Under the pieces are notes generated by a model. It did not search any database and was not told the origin of the DNA. It was given only the letters and a program-made list of their open reading frames with translations. A stretch of DNA of 64,000 nt, from assembly GCA_964019415.1 (NCBI GenBank), contig OZ025869.1, positions 5,715,382-5,779,381 of the forward strand. The letters are read 5' to 3'. This stretch comes from Ianthella basta (lineage: Eukaryota; Porifera; Demospongiae; Verongiida; Ianthellidae). Shown here piece after piece: positions 1 to 11,850 of the stretch (position 1 is its first letter; the number at the start of each line of letters is the position of its first letter). Made by a program: the position numbers and the translations under genes.

Positions 1-1659
1 TAGCTAGCCTGCTGGCAGGTTATGTATGGTGCAGTCCACTGTTTGGGAGGCACTATAGCTGTTGGCCCATTTTGTGTTACTCTCGCATACAGCTGATGTG
101 TTTTGTTGTTAAATAATACGGTTACCAAACTCTGCACAAAGCCTGGCTCTTGATTGTGCGACATGAGAACAACCAATTTCAGAGAGACATAATCTAGTAC
201 GCTAGACCCACTCTGACCCAGGATGCTTGTCCCAAGCAAAGCGAATCGTATCTAGGAAAGTTTGCTAATTGATTCAATATGAACTGACCATTGGCTTTCA
301 CTGATCATAATTGAGTCGCTATAATTCATAATTAATTATTTTGGAATCAATTACTTTGCACGGGGAGCCACGCAAATTACAGTTTGTATAATGGTATTTT
401 GTCCACTGTGTCTCCATGCGGTGGCAAAATCGACTCCCATTTAGAGAACAACTATTTCATTGTTGCCTTGAAGGAGAGGTGGCTGCTCTCTTTGCTGCTG
501 GAGGCACTCCTGTCACAGATGGTGATCCAAAGTGAATCCATAGTAGCCAGAATCTCTTGCACACCTTAGCCTTAAGGACGTCTTTGAGTGCACTGTAGAT
601 GACATTCAGCTTCTCCTAATGAAACAGCATGTGACAGCACTTGTGATACACGAGCAGTCAGTATTCTCCCACAACTCTGCTTCCAGCTGGTTCGGTGTTA
701 AGCTTCTACTGTGCATTTGGGTACCACCCATACCTTGCTGACAATATTTTCCTCTTGCGCATTGTGTAAGTGCACATTGAAGCACTCACTGCTGTCTAAT
801 CTTGTATGTACACATTGTGTGTGAAGTACTGATTAATCGATCATTATGTAGCAACCATTTGTAGACCTTCAGATCTTGCCTTTCGGGTGTAAGTGCTCAG
901 AGGTGAAGTGAGTCTAGCATGCTAGAGTATGAGAGATGAGCTGCCAAATGATGGCCGCTACTGCACATGTTGCTAGATGTGCTGTGAAAAGCTCACTGCC
1001 ATCATGCTTTCAAAATAGCTGAATTGGCAAGTAATGTGCATGCTTACGTATTTCACACATAAATGCATTATTGAGAGCGAATAAGTTAACACAGGAATAC
1101 ATAATTGCATCTCCTGAGAGTCTAATTAGACATCAAATGAACTTCAAATTAGCTGTTCTTCCATGGCACACAGCAGTCATCTGTCAGCTGGCTGAAACGA
1201 GCTTAATCATCCATTCACTCCAAAGATTTTTGACCCATTATCAATAAACATTCATGTCTTGTCTGTACTCACCGTAGTATTATACTTACATCTGTGGTTG
1301 CCACCAAGATGCAGTACTTGCTGATGGTGTTTCCACTTCTGCTAGATGAAAGCTTCTTTCCTTCCATTGATATCACCAATAGAGACTAGTATTGTATTGG
1401 GGTGAATGGCACTATTTTTAGTATAGACTCTATGCTACTAGAATACAACCACAATTACGGTTAAATTGAATTCCCACTATAAATAAGTGCCAGGAACAGA
1501 GTTTGTGGTGGGTGCACATGCACACATCATGAATACTGGCATAAACAAACTGTTCTGAACTGCAAAGTGAATCCCAATGAACGAGAACATCAGATAATAG
1601 CTTATTTGTGTTTATTAACAGAGGTGTACCTATTATGTCTACATCCTTCTCCTGAATAG
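1..1659 (+). repeat. Intron before the Roc-COR exon of gene 0; first copy of the tandem unit
   Basis: This stretch is nearly identical to 29041-30700, with only scattered substitutions and 1-bp indels. Its middle part (about 406-1264) recurs a third time at 62310-63172. It leads directly into the splice acceptor at 1658-1659, so I read it as intron. A 61-codon open frame at 384-569 is preserved in the second copy, but there is no splice or start context to support it. No other feature is seen. Confidence 0.75.
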
Positions 1660-3812
1660 TGCCTGGAATAACAACGTGGATTACAGATTATGAAGACGCT
1701 GTTCAGAGACAGGGATCAGTTGCCATTGATGTTGCAAGGAACATCTTCATGGGCCCACCTGCAACTGGAAAGTCGTCATTGAAACACCTCCTGGCACACA
1801 ATGAGTCAAAGGTAATCGATATCAGCACGCCGGTAATGGAAACGCCTGCCATTGTTTCACTCTCATCGGAGCAGTTTGCAGTTCAGGAGTCGTCGTTATC
1901 CTGGAAGGTAGTATCAGAGGAGACCATGGCTGCTTCCATTAGAATTGCTTGCCGGGAGCAAGAGTATCAGTATGAGGAATCTCATGGTGAACCTGTCCTT
2001 GAAGAGGCTACTCCCTTTTTGAAGCTTACTTTGACACTGGCTCAGAAGTTCCGAAGCTTATTCAAAGGGAGGAAGAGGGAGGAAGGGCATCAAGGCAGTT
2101 CTGAAGCAAGGGGTCAGCCTGTTGTGAAGCAGCTATCTTTGCCTGCACAGGCTCAATTGGAAAAGGAAGTGCCACAAGCAATTCCTGCTCTGGTACAGGA
2201 GCACACAGCTTTCCTGAGTAATTTGGGAACAGGAATTGAAGAACAACTACTTCAAGGTGCACGTTTTGTGCATCTCCTCGACACTGGTGGGCAGCCCTCT
2301 TTTCAGGATGTTCTGCCACTTGTCCTCAATGTCCCTTGCACCTATGTGCTAGTGTTTGATGCATCACAGGATCTCGATCATCCATTGCGCATCACATATC
2401 GTCCTGATGGTGTCACGATAGAAGAGCAGGTCAACTTGGAGACAGGGTGGGAGATGCTCCTGCGCTTGCTATCCAGTGTGCACACCTTGGCCTACAAATG
2501 CTCCAGCAGCATGGCTGAATTCCAGGAGAAGGGTGGCCATCTGCCACAGTTCCGCATCGTTATCGTTGGCACATTCAGGGATCGCTTGGAGAAAGAAGGG
2601 AGATTGCAGGAAGCAGTCAAGTCAATTAAGCAGCACATTAAGCTGCTGGAGAAGAAGCCATACTATAAGCACATTGCACAGGATTCCACTGGGCAGCCAT
2701 TCTTCCTCATCAACAACAGGATGCACCTCAATCCTGATGGATGCACCGAGGAAGAACAGGCCTCCATGAATGATCTCCGGCGATCTCTTTCTGATCCTGC
2801 AGCATCCCTAAAACTGCAGGTTCCAATTGGATGGTTTCACTTTGAGCTCATGACCCGTTCAGTTAAGCAGAAGTTCTTTCATGTCTCAGAGCTCCAGCAG
2901 TCTGCACTTGAGATGAAGTGTGTCTCTCGTGCAAAGGAGTTTGAAAGTCTCCTCACACTGTTCCACTTCTTGGGCTTTTACACATATTTTGAGCATGAAG
3001 GAATCTCCGATATTGTCTGCACAGACAACACCATTTTTCTCCAGGAAGTATCCAAGCTGTTGGCTATCCAATTCTTACAATCACCCAAATCCCAAGCAGT
3101 GGAAGCATTCAAGGAGAAGGGCATCCTCTGTTTGGATGAGCACCTCCCCAAAGAGCTAGGCCTCAGCAAGGAGCTAGACCTACAGTGGCTCCTTCGTGTC
3201 CTGTGTCATCTTGGGATCACTTCACGCATCACATCAGATGTTGGTCCACCCAAGCATTTCTTCCCTGCTGCCCTTCGTCTACGAGGAACTCAGGATTTGT
3301 TGGTTGGCAGTGTGGCCCCTCTCCTGGTTGCTTTTGCATTCAAGGAAGATGCGTTTCTGGTTACACATGATCTTCCTCGCGGTATTTTCTGCACCCTGGC
3401 AGTGGAACTTGCTAACAGGGGCTGGATGGTGATTCCAGAAGAAAGCACTCGATTGGCCATCAAATTCCAGTGGAAGGAGCTGTGCATAGTCGCTGAAGAG
3501 TCAGTGGGATCCATTCGTGTTGTTCCAATCATCTCTAATTGCACAACTTGTGATGCTGCCAAGCTGCATGATCGCTGCTCTGAGGTGATGTCAACCATCA
3601 ATGATGCAGTCCACAAGTCTGGGCGGGCTGTTTTTGGTGACCATTTTTCTGACAGAGCTGTTATTGTTTTGGGTTTTGTTTGCCACTGTGAAATCCAGTC
3701 TCCTCACCTTGCCGTCCGAAGTGGTGACAGCCTTGTCTGCCATTTGTCCCGGAAGCACCAAAGATACCTGCAACGACATCAAGTCTGGTTTTCACACCTT
3801 GAAGGAGCAGAG
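1660..3812 (+). CDS. Exon: Roc GTPase plus COR region (gene 0)
   Basis: The exon is opened by the acceptor ...GAATAG at 1658-1659. An in-frame TGA at 1653 excludes any earlier start. The donor GTGAGT is at 3813. Counting from the exon start, the P-loop GPPATGKSS is near residues 32-40. A G3-like [15 protein letters not shown] lies near residue 206, and a G4-like VGTFRDRLE near residue 302. About 165 residues separate G1 from G3, including a charged, low-complexity linker (KGRKREEG and following). The second half resembles COR: a winged-helix-like [15 protein letters not shown] stretch, then FFPAALR and [13 protein letters not shown], which match the usual COR order. It is 97.5% identical in protein to 30701-32853 (18 differences in about 718). 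The family assignment is by motif, not by search. Confidence 0.8.
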
Positions 3813-6292
3813 GTGAGTATGTCCATGAGCTGCACAGCAAGGTGTGATGGCTAGGTTGGTCTGCTTGCCAGTGAATTTGCCTGTACTGGAGTACATCATT
3901 AACAGTATTTCTTCAACATCCTTATCCTTCAGCTCCGACCACATGAAGCCGATCCTGAAATCCTTCACTTGTGGGAGCCTACTTTACTGAAAGATGGAAA
4001 AGGAGAGTCATCTCAGAAAGAAGGTAGGTTATTTTTGGATATACAGCCTTTACTACCCCACTGTGGGACTCAGCACATTTATAGGATGATCTGTATAGTT
4101 AGTAATTTCCACTGACCACACAGGCTGAGTGATCTATATATAATTCACATTGTTTCTGAGTTACTTTCTGAAATTGTCTAGCAGACAGCTTGTTTGTGGA
4201 GCCACTTCAATTGATCATGCCTTGATACAGCCTCACTCACTGTACTCCATTAGGGACATGGGTGTGTGTGTGCGTCTGGTGTGGAAGAGGTCTGCTTATG
4301 CTTTTCGTATTTCAACCCATAGCATTTTGGTGCAGACAGGGCTCTTAGGCAGTAACACTTGGCAAATTGTTTATACACACTTTGCAGTTGAGAAATCTCA
4401 CAGATGCTACCATATGTTCGCATACAATAACAAGCACCCCTCCCGCCCACACAGTAGTGGTCTATCTTTGCTGTTCATTCAATGTGCCAGTTCACTAATG
4501 TTGTTGAGTTACACCACTGTGGCTTATGGTGTTACATCACTTCAATTTGTTTCTTTCATGTGCTTCCCCCTTGTACAGTGCTTGTCCCCCAATCTACACT
4601 GCTGTTAACTGAGCCTCACCCCATGGTTAAACAGCGGCCCAATAGGCCAACAAATGAACAGAGTAAGCATTCATTCACTTCAGTTATGCAACCTTAGTCA
4701 TGAGTGTGCTAGGATTGGCCTTTATCTGTGTTAAATTGTCATACAGAAGAGGTGATGTTAACCCTTTGTGTGCTGATTAGAAGTTCACACTGGGTCCAAT
4801 ATTGTACAGCTTGCATGGGCCATATGTAGGATTGCTGTAAAAGCCATGCACATCACATGCCGTCTTTTAGAGATTCCCTTTCTGCTACACCATTGAACCA
4901 CTGAGCCTCGACTCAAGAAATGCAGATCACTTGCTAGTGGAGATATGTCCGACCTATAGAGTCACTTCTTTGTTCAGTGTGTTGCTGTCTACGAGGTGCC
5001 AGAATGGACTGTGTAATAATTGCCAGGCTATGTTAGCAATCTAGCTCCAGGCAATTTATGTATATACAGTCGTTTTAGGTATTTGATGTAATTCTAAAAA
5101 TCCTAATTAGCTCTGACTAGAGTTATTGTCAATCTTTGTAACAGATGCTTTCTTATCTGCCACCAATGTTAGCACGGATCTCACTGGCCAGCTAAACTCT
5201 AGGTGTACATTTGCTACATAATGTGTGTTTAGATTTATTAATTGATTGTTGACTATAACTTTTTGCTGCCTGCAGCTTCATCGTCTTCAATCTCACAACT
5301 CCTCTCAATGTATGAAGATGAGTTTCTAGATGTTGTTAATGCCAAACAGAGTCTACTAAAGCTAAAGCGTAAAGGAGTTATTTCACCAGATGTTAAGGCA
5401 GCCATTGACCGTGCAAATGACGAGGATGCAAAGTACATCTTGTTTGAGCACCTGGAGAAGAATGCAACTGTGGACACACTGAGGGTGTACTGTGAAGTGG
5501 CCATTGCAGCAGATGGCTTTCCAAGAATGCAAGATCTTGGGAGGAAACTTGTGCAGGCGCTATCACCTGCAGGTTGGTTGGAGTTGTACCTGTTGTTGTG
5601 TATGAGTGGGAGAATATGGGCTGGAGCTTGTTTGCACTGTACATGTGCACAATTGCTTGTCACAATAATTTTATGTGTGTGCGTATGTTTTGTATGTATG
5701 TGAAATGTTTGAGCATGCATGTTATTGACCTGATGGGCAATACAAAGTACATCCTTAGGCTACAAGAGTCCTCATATTGTTGTAATAGCAGCTATTATAT
5801 AAACATGTTGTACTGCATATGCTCACTGGCATGCCACACCGTCTTCTTTGTTGTCTGCAGTTTCATCATTTTCAGCTTCGCAGCTCCTCACAACATTTGA
5901 GGATGAGTTTCTTACTGTTGTTAATGCCAAACAGAGTCTACTAAAGCTAAAGCGTAAAGGAGTTATTTCACCAGATGTTAAGGCAGCCATTGACTGTGCG
6001 AATGACGAGGATGCGAAGTACATCTTGTTTGAGCACCTGGAGAAGAATGCAACTGCGGACACACTGAGGGTATACTGTGAAGTGGCCATTGCAGCAGACG
6101 GTTTTCCAAGAATGCAAGATCTTGGGAGGAAATTAATGGAGACGCTTTCACCTGGAGGTTGGTTGCATGTGTGTGCGTGCGTGTATGTGAGCGAGTGTGT
6201 GCGTTTGTGTGAGCGAGTGTGTGTGTGTGCGTGTGTGTGTATGTGCGTGCATGTGTGTGAGCGAGTGTGTGTGTGTGCGTGTGCGTGTGTGC

Positions 6293-6335
<43 letters not shown>

Positions 6336-6411
6336 TGTGGTATGTGTGTGTGCGCGCGTGTGGTATGTGTGTGTGCGTGGTATGTGTGTGTGTGTGTGCA
6401 TGTGTGTGAGC

Positions 6412-6456
<45 letters not shown>

Positions 6457-6958
6457 TGTGTGTGTGTATGTGTATGTGTGTGTGTGTGTGTGTGCGTGCG
6501 TGTATGTGTGCGTGCGTGTATGTGAGCGAGTGTGTGCGTTTGTGTGAGCGAGTGTGTGTGCGTGTGTGTGAGCGTGTGCGTGTGTGTGTGTATGTGTGTG
6601 CGTGTGTGTGTGTGGATGTGTGTGTGAGCGAGTGTGTGTGTGCGCGCGCGTGTGTGTGTGTGCTTGTGTGTGCATGTGTGTATATATGGGTTGGTATGTC
6701 TGCATTGTGTGTGTATATATATTGGTCACATTATGTGTGCGTGTACGTGCTTACATTAGCTTGTAACTTTGTATGTGTGTGTCAGATTCTCCCTCCCTCC
6801 CTCCCTCCTTCTGTATTTCTCTTCCCTTCCCCATGCCTCTCCTTTGACTAGCTCAAAGTGTACCTCTATCTGAACCACTCCTCAGAGAGTCTGCTAATGG
6901 AGTTGGCGGCTCACAGGCAGAAGCTGATTTAGCTTCTCTTGGCCAAACAAACCACTAG
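1660..6958 (+). CDS. Gene 0 (3' part): Roc-COR GTPase protein with two C-terminal CARD-like domains
   Basis: Exons read from splice sites and frame are 1660-3812, 3933-4023, 4579-4662, 5276-5572, 5861-6157 and 6852-6958 (stop TAG at 6956-6958). All junction phases agree: entry phase 1, then 0, 1, 1, 1, 1. The N-terminal half, presumably ankyrin repeats as in genes 1 and 2, lies to the left of the window. Domain order is Roc GTPase, COR, a Pro/Gln/Asn linker, CARD-like, CARD-like and a short acidic tail. By family knowledge the Roc-COR pair is a ROCO-type switch and dimerisation unit, and CARDs make homotypic contacts in apoptosis or immune signalling. The partner and ligand are unknown. Gene 1 has the same core but ends in a Death domain instead. 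Unsure points are the 5' limit and possible alternative splicing. Confidence 0.75.
3933..4023 (+). CDS. Exon: linker after COR (gene 0)
   Basis: It has acceptor ...CCTTCAG and donor GTAGGT, entering in phase 0 and leaving in phase 1. It encodes [16 protein letters not shown] followed by a Lys/Ser/Gln-rich end. The homologous exon is at 32974-33064 in gene 1, with several amino acid changes. No domain is recognised. Confidence 0.7.
4579..4662 (+). CDS. Exon: Pro/Asn-rich linker (gene 0)
   Basis: It follows the pyrimidine-rich acceptor ...CCCCCTTGTACAG and is closed by donor GTAAGC. It is phase 1 on both sides (84 nt). It encodes a flexible segment containing [15 protein letters not shown] that is unchanged in gene 1 (33654-33737), whereas the preceding residues differ. 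It is the last coding exon shared by genes 0 and 1 before their C-termini diverge. Confidence 0.65.
5276..5572 (+). CDS. Exon: first CARD-like death-fold domain (gene 0)
   Basis: The 99-codon exon is phase 1 on both sides, with acceptor ...TGCCTGCAG and donor GTTGGT. The spacing of hydrophobic and charged residues fits a [19 protein letters not shown] (helix 1), [14 protein letters not shown] (helices 2-3), [16 protein letters not shown] (helix 4), then [12 protein letters not shown] and MQDLGRKL. The assignment is by pattern; another death-fold subfamily is possible. Its central 240 bp is almost identical to the next exon (5861-6157), so the two arose by tandem exon duplication or are kept alike by conversion. 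Confidence 0.7.
5861..6157 (+). CDS. Exon: second CARD-like death-fold domain (gene 0)
   Basis: Same length (297 nt) and phases as the first CARD-like exon, with acceptor ...TTGTCTGCAG. The N-terminal part differs ([14 protein letters not shown]), as does the last turn (LMETLSPG). The region from [10 protein letters not shown] to MQDLGRKL is nearly identical in DNA and protein. It is followed by donor GTTGGT and a very TG-rich intron. Confidence 0.7.
6158..6851. repeat. Last intron of gene 0, dominated by imperfect (TG)n
   Basis: From about 6163 to 6690 the intron is a patchwork of TG, GCGTG, GAGCGAG and GTATG units. It ends in a CTCC-repeat pyrimidine tract and the acceptor ...CCTTTGACTAG. 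Long Cys/Val or His/Thr open frames here come only from the repeat. Confidence 0.85.
6852..6958 (+). CDS. Terminal exon of gene 0: short acidic tail
   Basis: It is phase 1 on entry and opens after a strong polypyrimidine tract. It encodes 35 residues ending in [12 protein letters not shown] and stop TAG (6956-6958). No domain is recognised. It is supported by frame continuity with the second CARD-like exon and by a polyadenylation signal 440 bp downstream. Confidence 0.55.
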
Positions 6959-7402
6959 CCAAACTAATACAGTAGTGTACAGTGACTCTATTCCCGACAG
7001 CTGTGTGACAGCTAGTATTGGATAAGCCCAAGTGTCCTGACTGAAGGTGATCTCATTTTTCCTCACTTCTCTGCGTATTTTGCTTGTTTTGTACTTTTTT
7101 GCTGACAGTTTTAAGCTGTAGTGCTCATCATATATTAGATGCATCCCTGGAGGCATACACTTATTTTGTGATCCTTTGAACTGAATTTTGATTAACTGTG
7201 ACTGCTTGCTGTACGATATATTTTATTATTACCTAATTTTCATTTTGTTGAGAGAGTATACTGTAAAAATGTTTGTATAATTATACAGTTTCTTTTGTTT
7301 TGTACTGTAACAACATATGTAGTTCTCATTTTTGTATTACTGTATTCTCAGACTGATTAAGCTCCTAAGTATTATTATAAGCTTGTAATCAAAGCTAATA
7401 AA
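6959..7402 (+). terminator. 3' UTR and poly(A) signal of gene 0
   Basis: An AT-rich stretch without coding signs follows the TAG. A canonical AATAAA lies at 7397-7402. Confidence 0.5.
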
Positions 7403-8026
7403 TTTTAAACAGAATTTGAAGTATCTACAGCTCTACATTAGTTTAAGCTGTACATGGCATGAAATTTAAAAGTACCCAACATCATGCATGCAGTGTATAG
7501 AATTATATGCCCATGCAAGAGTATGTACATATACTGCAGCTGTTGGGAGTGGAGTTTCTCCAATATAATTGAATTATAATAATAGGCCAATTATTAATAA
7601 TGCAGTATGTAGCTATTATGTATGCATGTACATAAGAATGGCAAGTGAGACTGAAGACATTAAAGTAATAGTGTAGATGACACTGTATGAGTGACAGTTT
7701 CCAAGATTGACTACTATATAAAACTAATTATGAAGATGAGGGTATAAATTAATGATCAGCACAGTTTAACTAAGATGACAGTGCATGATTGATTTTGACT
7801 ACTGTGACTGTCAAGCTTGAGACCTACAGAGAGAGAGGGAGGGACGCAGTGATGAACACACAGGTGGGAGGGAAAGACTGCAGCTAAGTTTTAGCAATAG
7901 AGAGAGTTAGTGAGAGACAGAGGGTGAGGGAAAGTGTAAGGGTCAGGTGGGGAAGAGGTACACTGCTTGTGTGCACAGGATATGCCCCACCTACCCACTC
8001 AGCATGTGTCCCACCCGCCAACTCAC

Positions 8027-8124
8027 CATCAACAATGACGCTGGGGATGCTTCCCCTAGAGGTGTCCCTGCGAGTAGTGTATGTGTGGTCCTTGCACTCT
8101 GTGACCATGGAAGGAGCAGAGTGG
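8027..8124 (-). CDS. Possible minus-strand exon, unknown protein
   Basis: On the minus strand an acceptor ...CACTCTGCAG is followed by an open segment that includes MVTECKDHTYTTRRDTSRG, then donor GTGAGT. The phases (2 in, 1 out) are unlike the ankyrin exons. No partner exon was found and the corresponding place after gene 1 has become a minisatellite, so this is weak. Confidence 0.25.
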
Positions 8125-8555
8125 CTGCAGAGTGAGGAGACAAGGAGACAGGAGGGGAGGGAGGTACGTCTTGTAAGCTAAGACCAGCTCATGAAGAGAG
8201 CTGTTGTACACTTGGATATACACTTGACACATGACTTAAGACACATACAGTGGACATATGACTGTGTCATAGCAGAGGAGGGAAAAGGATTAATAGTTAA
8301 TGTAGTGAAAGGTTGTGGCACTGTTGGTTTTAATTGGTTAGCTGTTCACACACCTACTGCATGCCCATGTGGAATTGTGTGCAGTCATGTATGGAAATAG
8401 ACTAGCGATCAAATGCTATTTCAACCACTGTCTTAGTTAACGACTGTCCATGGAATGCAACTGCTGCAATGACAGCCAATCGGAGTACGTATGTCATGGC
8501 AACATCAGTTGAAACAATAACACAAAGATCACACCCTTATACTAGGAGCATGTGT

Positions 8556-8722
<167 letters not shown>

Positions 8723-9402
8723 TACATTGCACACTTCTATACATGCCTGTTAGTACAATGTGGGTGTGAAAGTGTGCACATGTTCATCTCATATGAGCTT
8801 GATCATATTCCATTTTAAGTGATTCTGTAAATGGCAGCTACTAATAACTGAAGAGCAACATCAAAGCCAACAGAGACAACTTATCACAAACAAACGGCAC
8901 AGAACAAACAAGTCTTATGTTTTCTTTAAAGCACAACACACACACAAACACCATAGGTAGTTTAACCGACCCTCTAACCTATGGGTACTTTAGCCATCCA
9001 TCCTATCCAACCTATGTATGTCCCCCACAGACAGGGACCACTCTGTACACACCAGTATCCACTTGTGAGCAACACACGTCATGCATGTTTGGAACCTTGT
9101 AACCATGACACTGACTCAGATTCTTTGAATGATCTCAACAAGAAACTAGTCCATCAGCTGCTCCCAAAGGTATACCACCCCATGCAGTTATCAGGTGGGC
9201 AGTGCACCAGCGTACTTCTCAGTATCATTCACAAACACAACTGCTAACACAACCAGGACTATCTATTACATTGCATATCTCAAACAACCAGACTAGGGAT
9301 GTTAAGTACTGACTATTAGTCAACATATCCTCTTGCTCTTTAGACAAAGAAGCGCTCTACCATCTGCCACACTCACCATAAGGTGTGCATTCTAGTTGTA
9401 GA

Positions 9403-9406
<4 letters not shown>

Positions 9407-9470
<64 letters not shown>

Positions 9471-9489
9471 CGTGTGCGTGTGTGTGTGT
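9407..9489. repeat. (TG)n microsatellite
   Basis: Pure TG to 9466, then interrupted by GCG units. The equivalent tract after gene 1 is 36333-36424. Confidence 0.97.
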
Positions 9490-10330
9490 ACACATGCATG
9501 CTCACTTGCTTTCAGGTAATGACTAGAGCATATACACTCTGCAGTAGATGAAAGGATGGTTCACATTACACTAGAGTATTGATACCTTCCATGTCAAATG
9601 GTGACTGTCATGCTATACCTCTACTATGAAGTGTGTCCCAACTGATTCCCTCTCACACACAAGACCAATCACTGGAGAGACACAGACATGAACACACTGT
9701 CAAGGGTGCTGAGGACTCACAGCGGCTTCAAGGCTACAGGTTCGCAGTGGCTTCAAGGCTACAGGCTCACAGTGGCTTCTAGGCAGCAGTTAAAGTGCAC
9801 TTGTACCGTGACTAACTCTGACTGTGTTTGTTCACTGCACTTAGGATTAGGGTAAACTAACTGCAGCACACACATGTACAGCACACCTCAGTCATGCACC
9901 ACACACCCTGTCCTAGCCATGGCCCACAAGTGTGGCCATGCACCTCATGACATCCCACACACAACCAAACACATGAAAATGTGGTCAGTTGTGATTGCTA
10001 TAGTGCACTCTAACCACCACTTAGTGCAGACCACACACAACAAGGCCATTATCAATGGAGACACCCTCCCCTCACTAAACATGTCCCTTCACTACACATG
10101 CCCTTCCCTCACTGAACGTCTCCCCTCACTACACTCGTCCTTTCACTGAACACCTCTCACTAATCTGGGGAGTATTGACGTGTCAGGTACTCTTGTATGT
10201 GTCTGTGTGTGTGTGTGTGTGTGTCACTATTCATACAATTGTGTGTTTCTGCAAATCTATAAGTGCACGCACTGATAGCAGTACATACATGTATATACAT
10301 GTGTGTACGTGCAGAGTGTGTTGTACTGAA

Positions 10331-11195
10331 TGAACATGATGTACTAACGATACAATCGCACTACAGGTATATGTGTACATTACATTGGCCACACTGACCT
10401 TTTGGTGTCATCACAACCAAGGTTCACTAGATCTAGTTCAGTGAGTGTATTCTAGAATGACATACACAGTAAAGTTAACACACGTGAACTCACAACACTC
10501 TAAACTGAATGTGCTGTTCACATGTGCTGTTCACATGTGCTCTTTATGTGTGGCTGAGAACAGAGCACTAGTTAACAGGCTATCAAGGGGGCATGACTGC
10601 ACCATCCCGTGACTACATCATTGATCCAACTCAACACAGTGACTGTATTATGTCATGTGTGTGCAGCTTGTGCTTCTCATCTTTGTTAGGTTATAGTGTT
10701 CTAGGCTTTGTTGAGACAAGGTGGACTAAAGGGTGCTACACAACCTCTAGCTTTGTAAGGGAATAGACAGCTGATGTGCAACTCCATATCTCCAAATGAC
10801 TCGTGTTTAGGCTACCAAACAAGTGGGAAGCCACAGGCAGTGCTAAGAGCTGGCCACAATCATGTATAAGGTAGCCTAAAGTGATTAAGAAAACCTACAC
10901 CTCACCACAGCTCCCCTAGTAGGGCTTGCCTCCAAACACAATTATGACATTAGCTGGTACAGTGTATAACACAGAGGAGAGACAACCACGGGCAATGGGC
11001 TTTTAGTAGCAAGGTTAGCTGCTAGCGAAGTACAAAGTCAAATTTGAATTCCCATAACTTCCTGTCAGCACCGCACGACACACACTCTAATGTGACACAC
11101 CATTTGACAATAAGACGGACACCATTAGTGTCTATAGCAGCTCACACTAACTGGCATCCCTACTCACAGGCATTCATACACCCACCTGATTATCA
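10331..11195. other. Intergenic, nothing recognised
   Basis: Homology to the second intergenic interval stops near 10330. I see no splice-framed open segment or repeat structure here. Confidence 0.5.
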
Positions 11196-11199
11196 TCAT

Positions 11200-11349
<150 letters not shown>

Positions 11350-11576
11350 TGTACACGCACTCCTGCCATGACACAGTGATGAAATCTTATATGTAAGGCA
11401 GTATTGATTGCAACATACCAGTAAAATGTCTGCCATGCCATTTCCCTGACACTACCCACTCAACCTACAGTGCCCACCAGCACCTTTGTACAGTGAACAT
11501 GTATCAAGTGCTTACCAGATTAGGAGCAGGCAGCATGACTCCATGGTAACTTTGTTATGAGGAAGGAGGCGTACAC

Positions 11577-11664
11577 TGGGAGGGGTGGGAAGGGAAGGGG
11601 ACGGGAGGGGAGGGGAGGGGACAGGAGGGGAGGGGAGGGGAGAGGAGAGGAGTGGAGGGGAGGC
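11577..11664. repeat. Polypurine GGGGA tract
   Basis: The plus strand is almost only G and A, with at least ten runs of three to five G. It is about 1 kb upstream of the gene 1 start. It could form G-quadruplex or triplex DNA. It is not present upstream of gene 2. Confidence 0.85.
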
Positions 11665-11803
11665 AATGAGCAAAAAGTGCGCGAACAGTCAGTGGAAGCC
11701 GTTTCAGAGCATACAGTACATCTGGTACATGTGAGCTCCTAGTGATGCTGGAATGTGCACTGGTGTGTGTGTGTGTGCATATGTGTTGTGTTGTGTGCGC
11801 GCG

Positions 11804-11805
<2 letters not shown>

Positions 11806-11849
<44 letters not shown>
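11806..11849. repeat. (TG)n at a homology breakpoint
   Basis: Immediately right of this tract (about 11853) the sequence becomes homologous to 46311 onward, upstream of gene 2. To its left the two intervals are unrelated. Confidence 0.9.

Positions 11850-11850
<1 letters not shown>

Noticed and set aside
384-569. 61-codon open frame, identical in protein at 29424-29609
   Set aside because: It lies in a stretch that is nearly identical between units anyway. The third copy (62304 on) lacks the start, there are no splice sites in a fitting phase, and no domain is recognisable.
2062-3782. Many shorter frames on both strands inside the Roc-COR exon
   Set aside because: Shadows of the 718-codon Roc-COR frame; none has its own splice or start support.
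4150-4608. 152-codon open frame in the intron between linker exons of gene 0
   Set aside because: The counterpart in gene 1 is broken by frameshifts (only about 64 codons remain), while the linker exon it overlaps is in another frame.
6163-6690. Long Cys/Val and His/Thr open frames on both strands
   Set aside because: Direct translation of (TG)n and (CA)n repeats; the same applies at 8565, 11200, 36333, 37926, 39537, 41251 and 45736.
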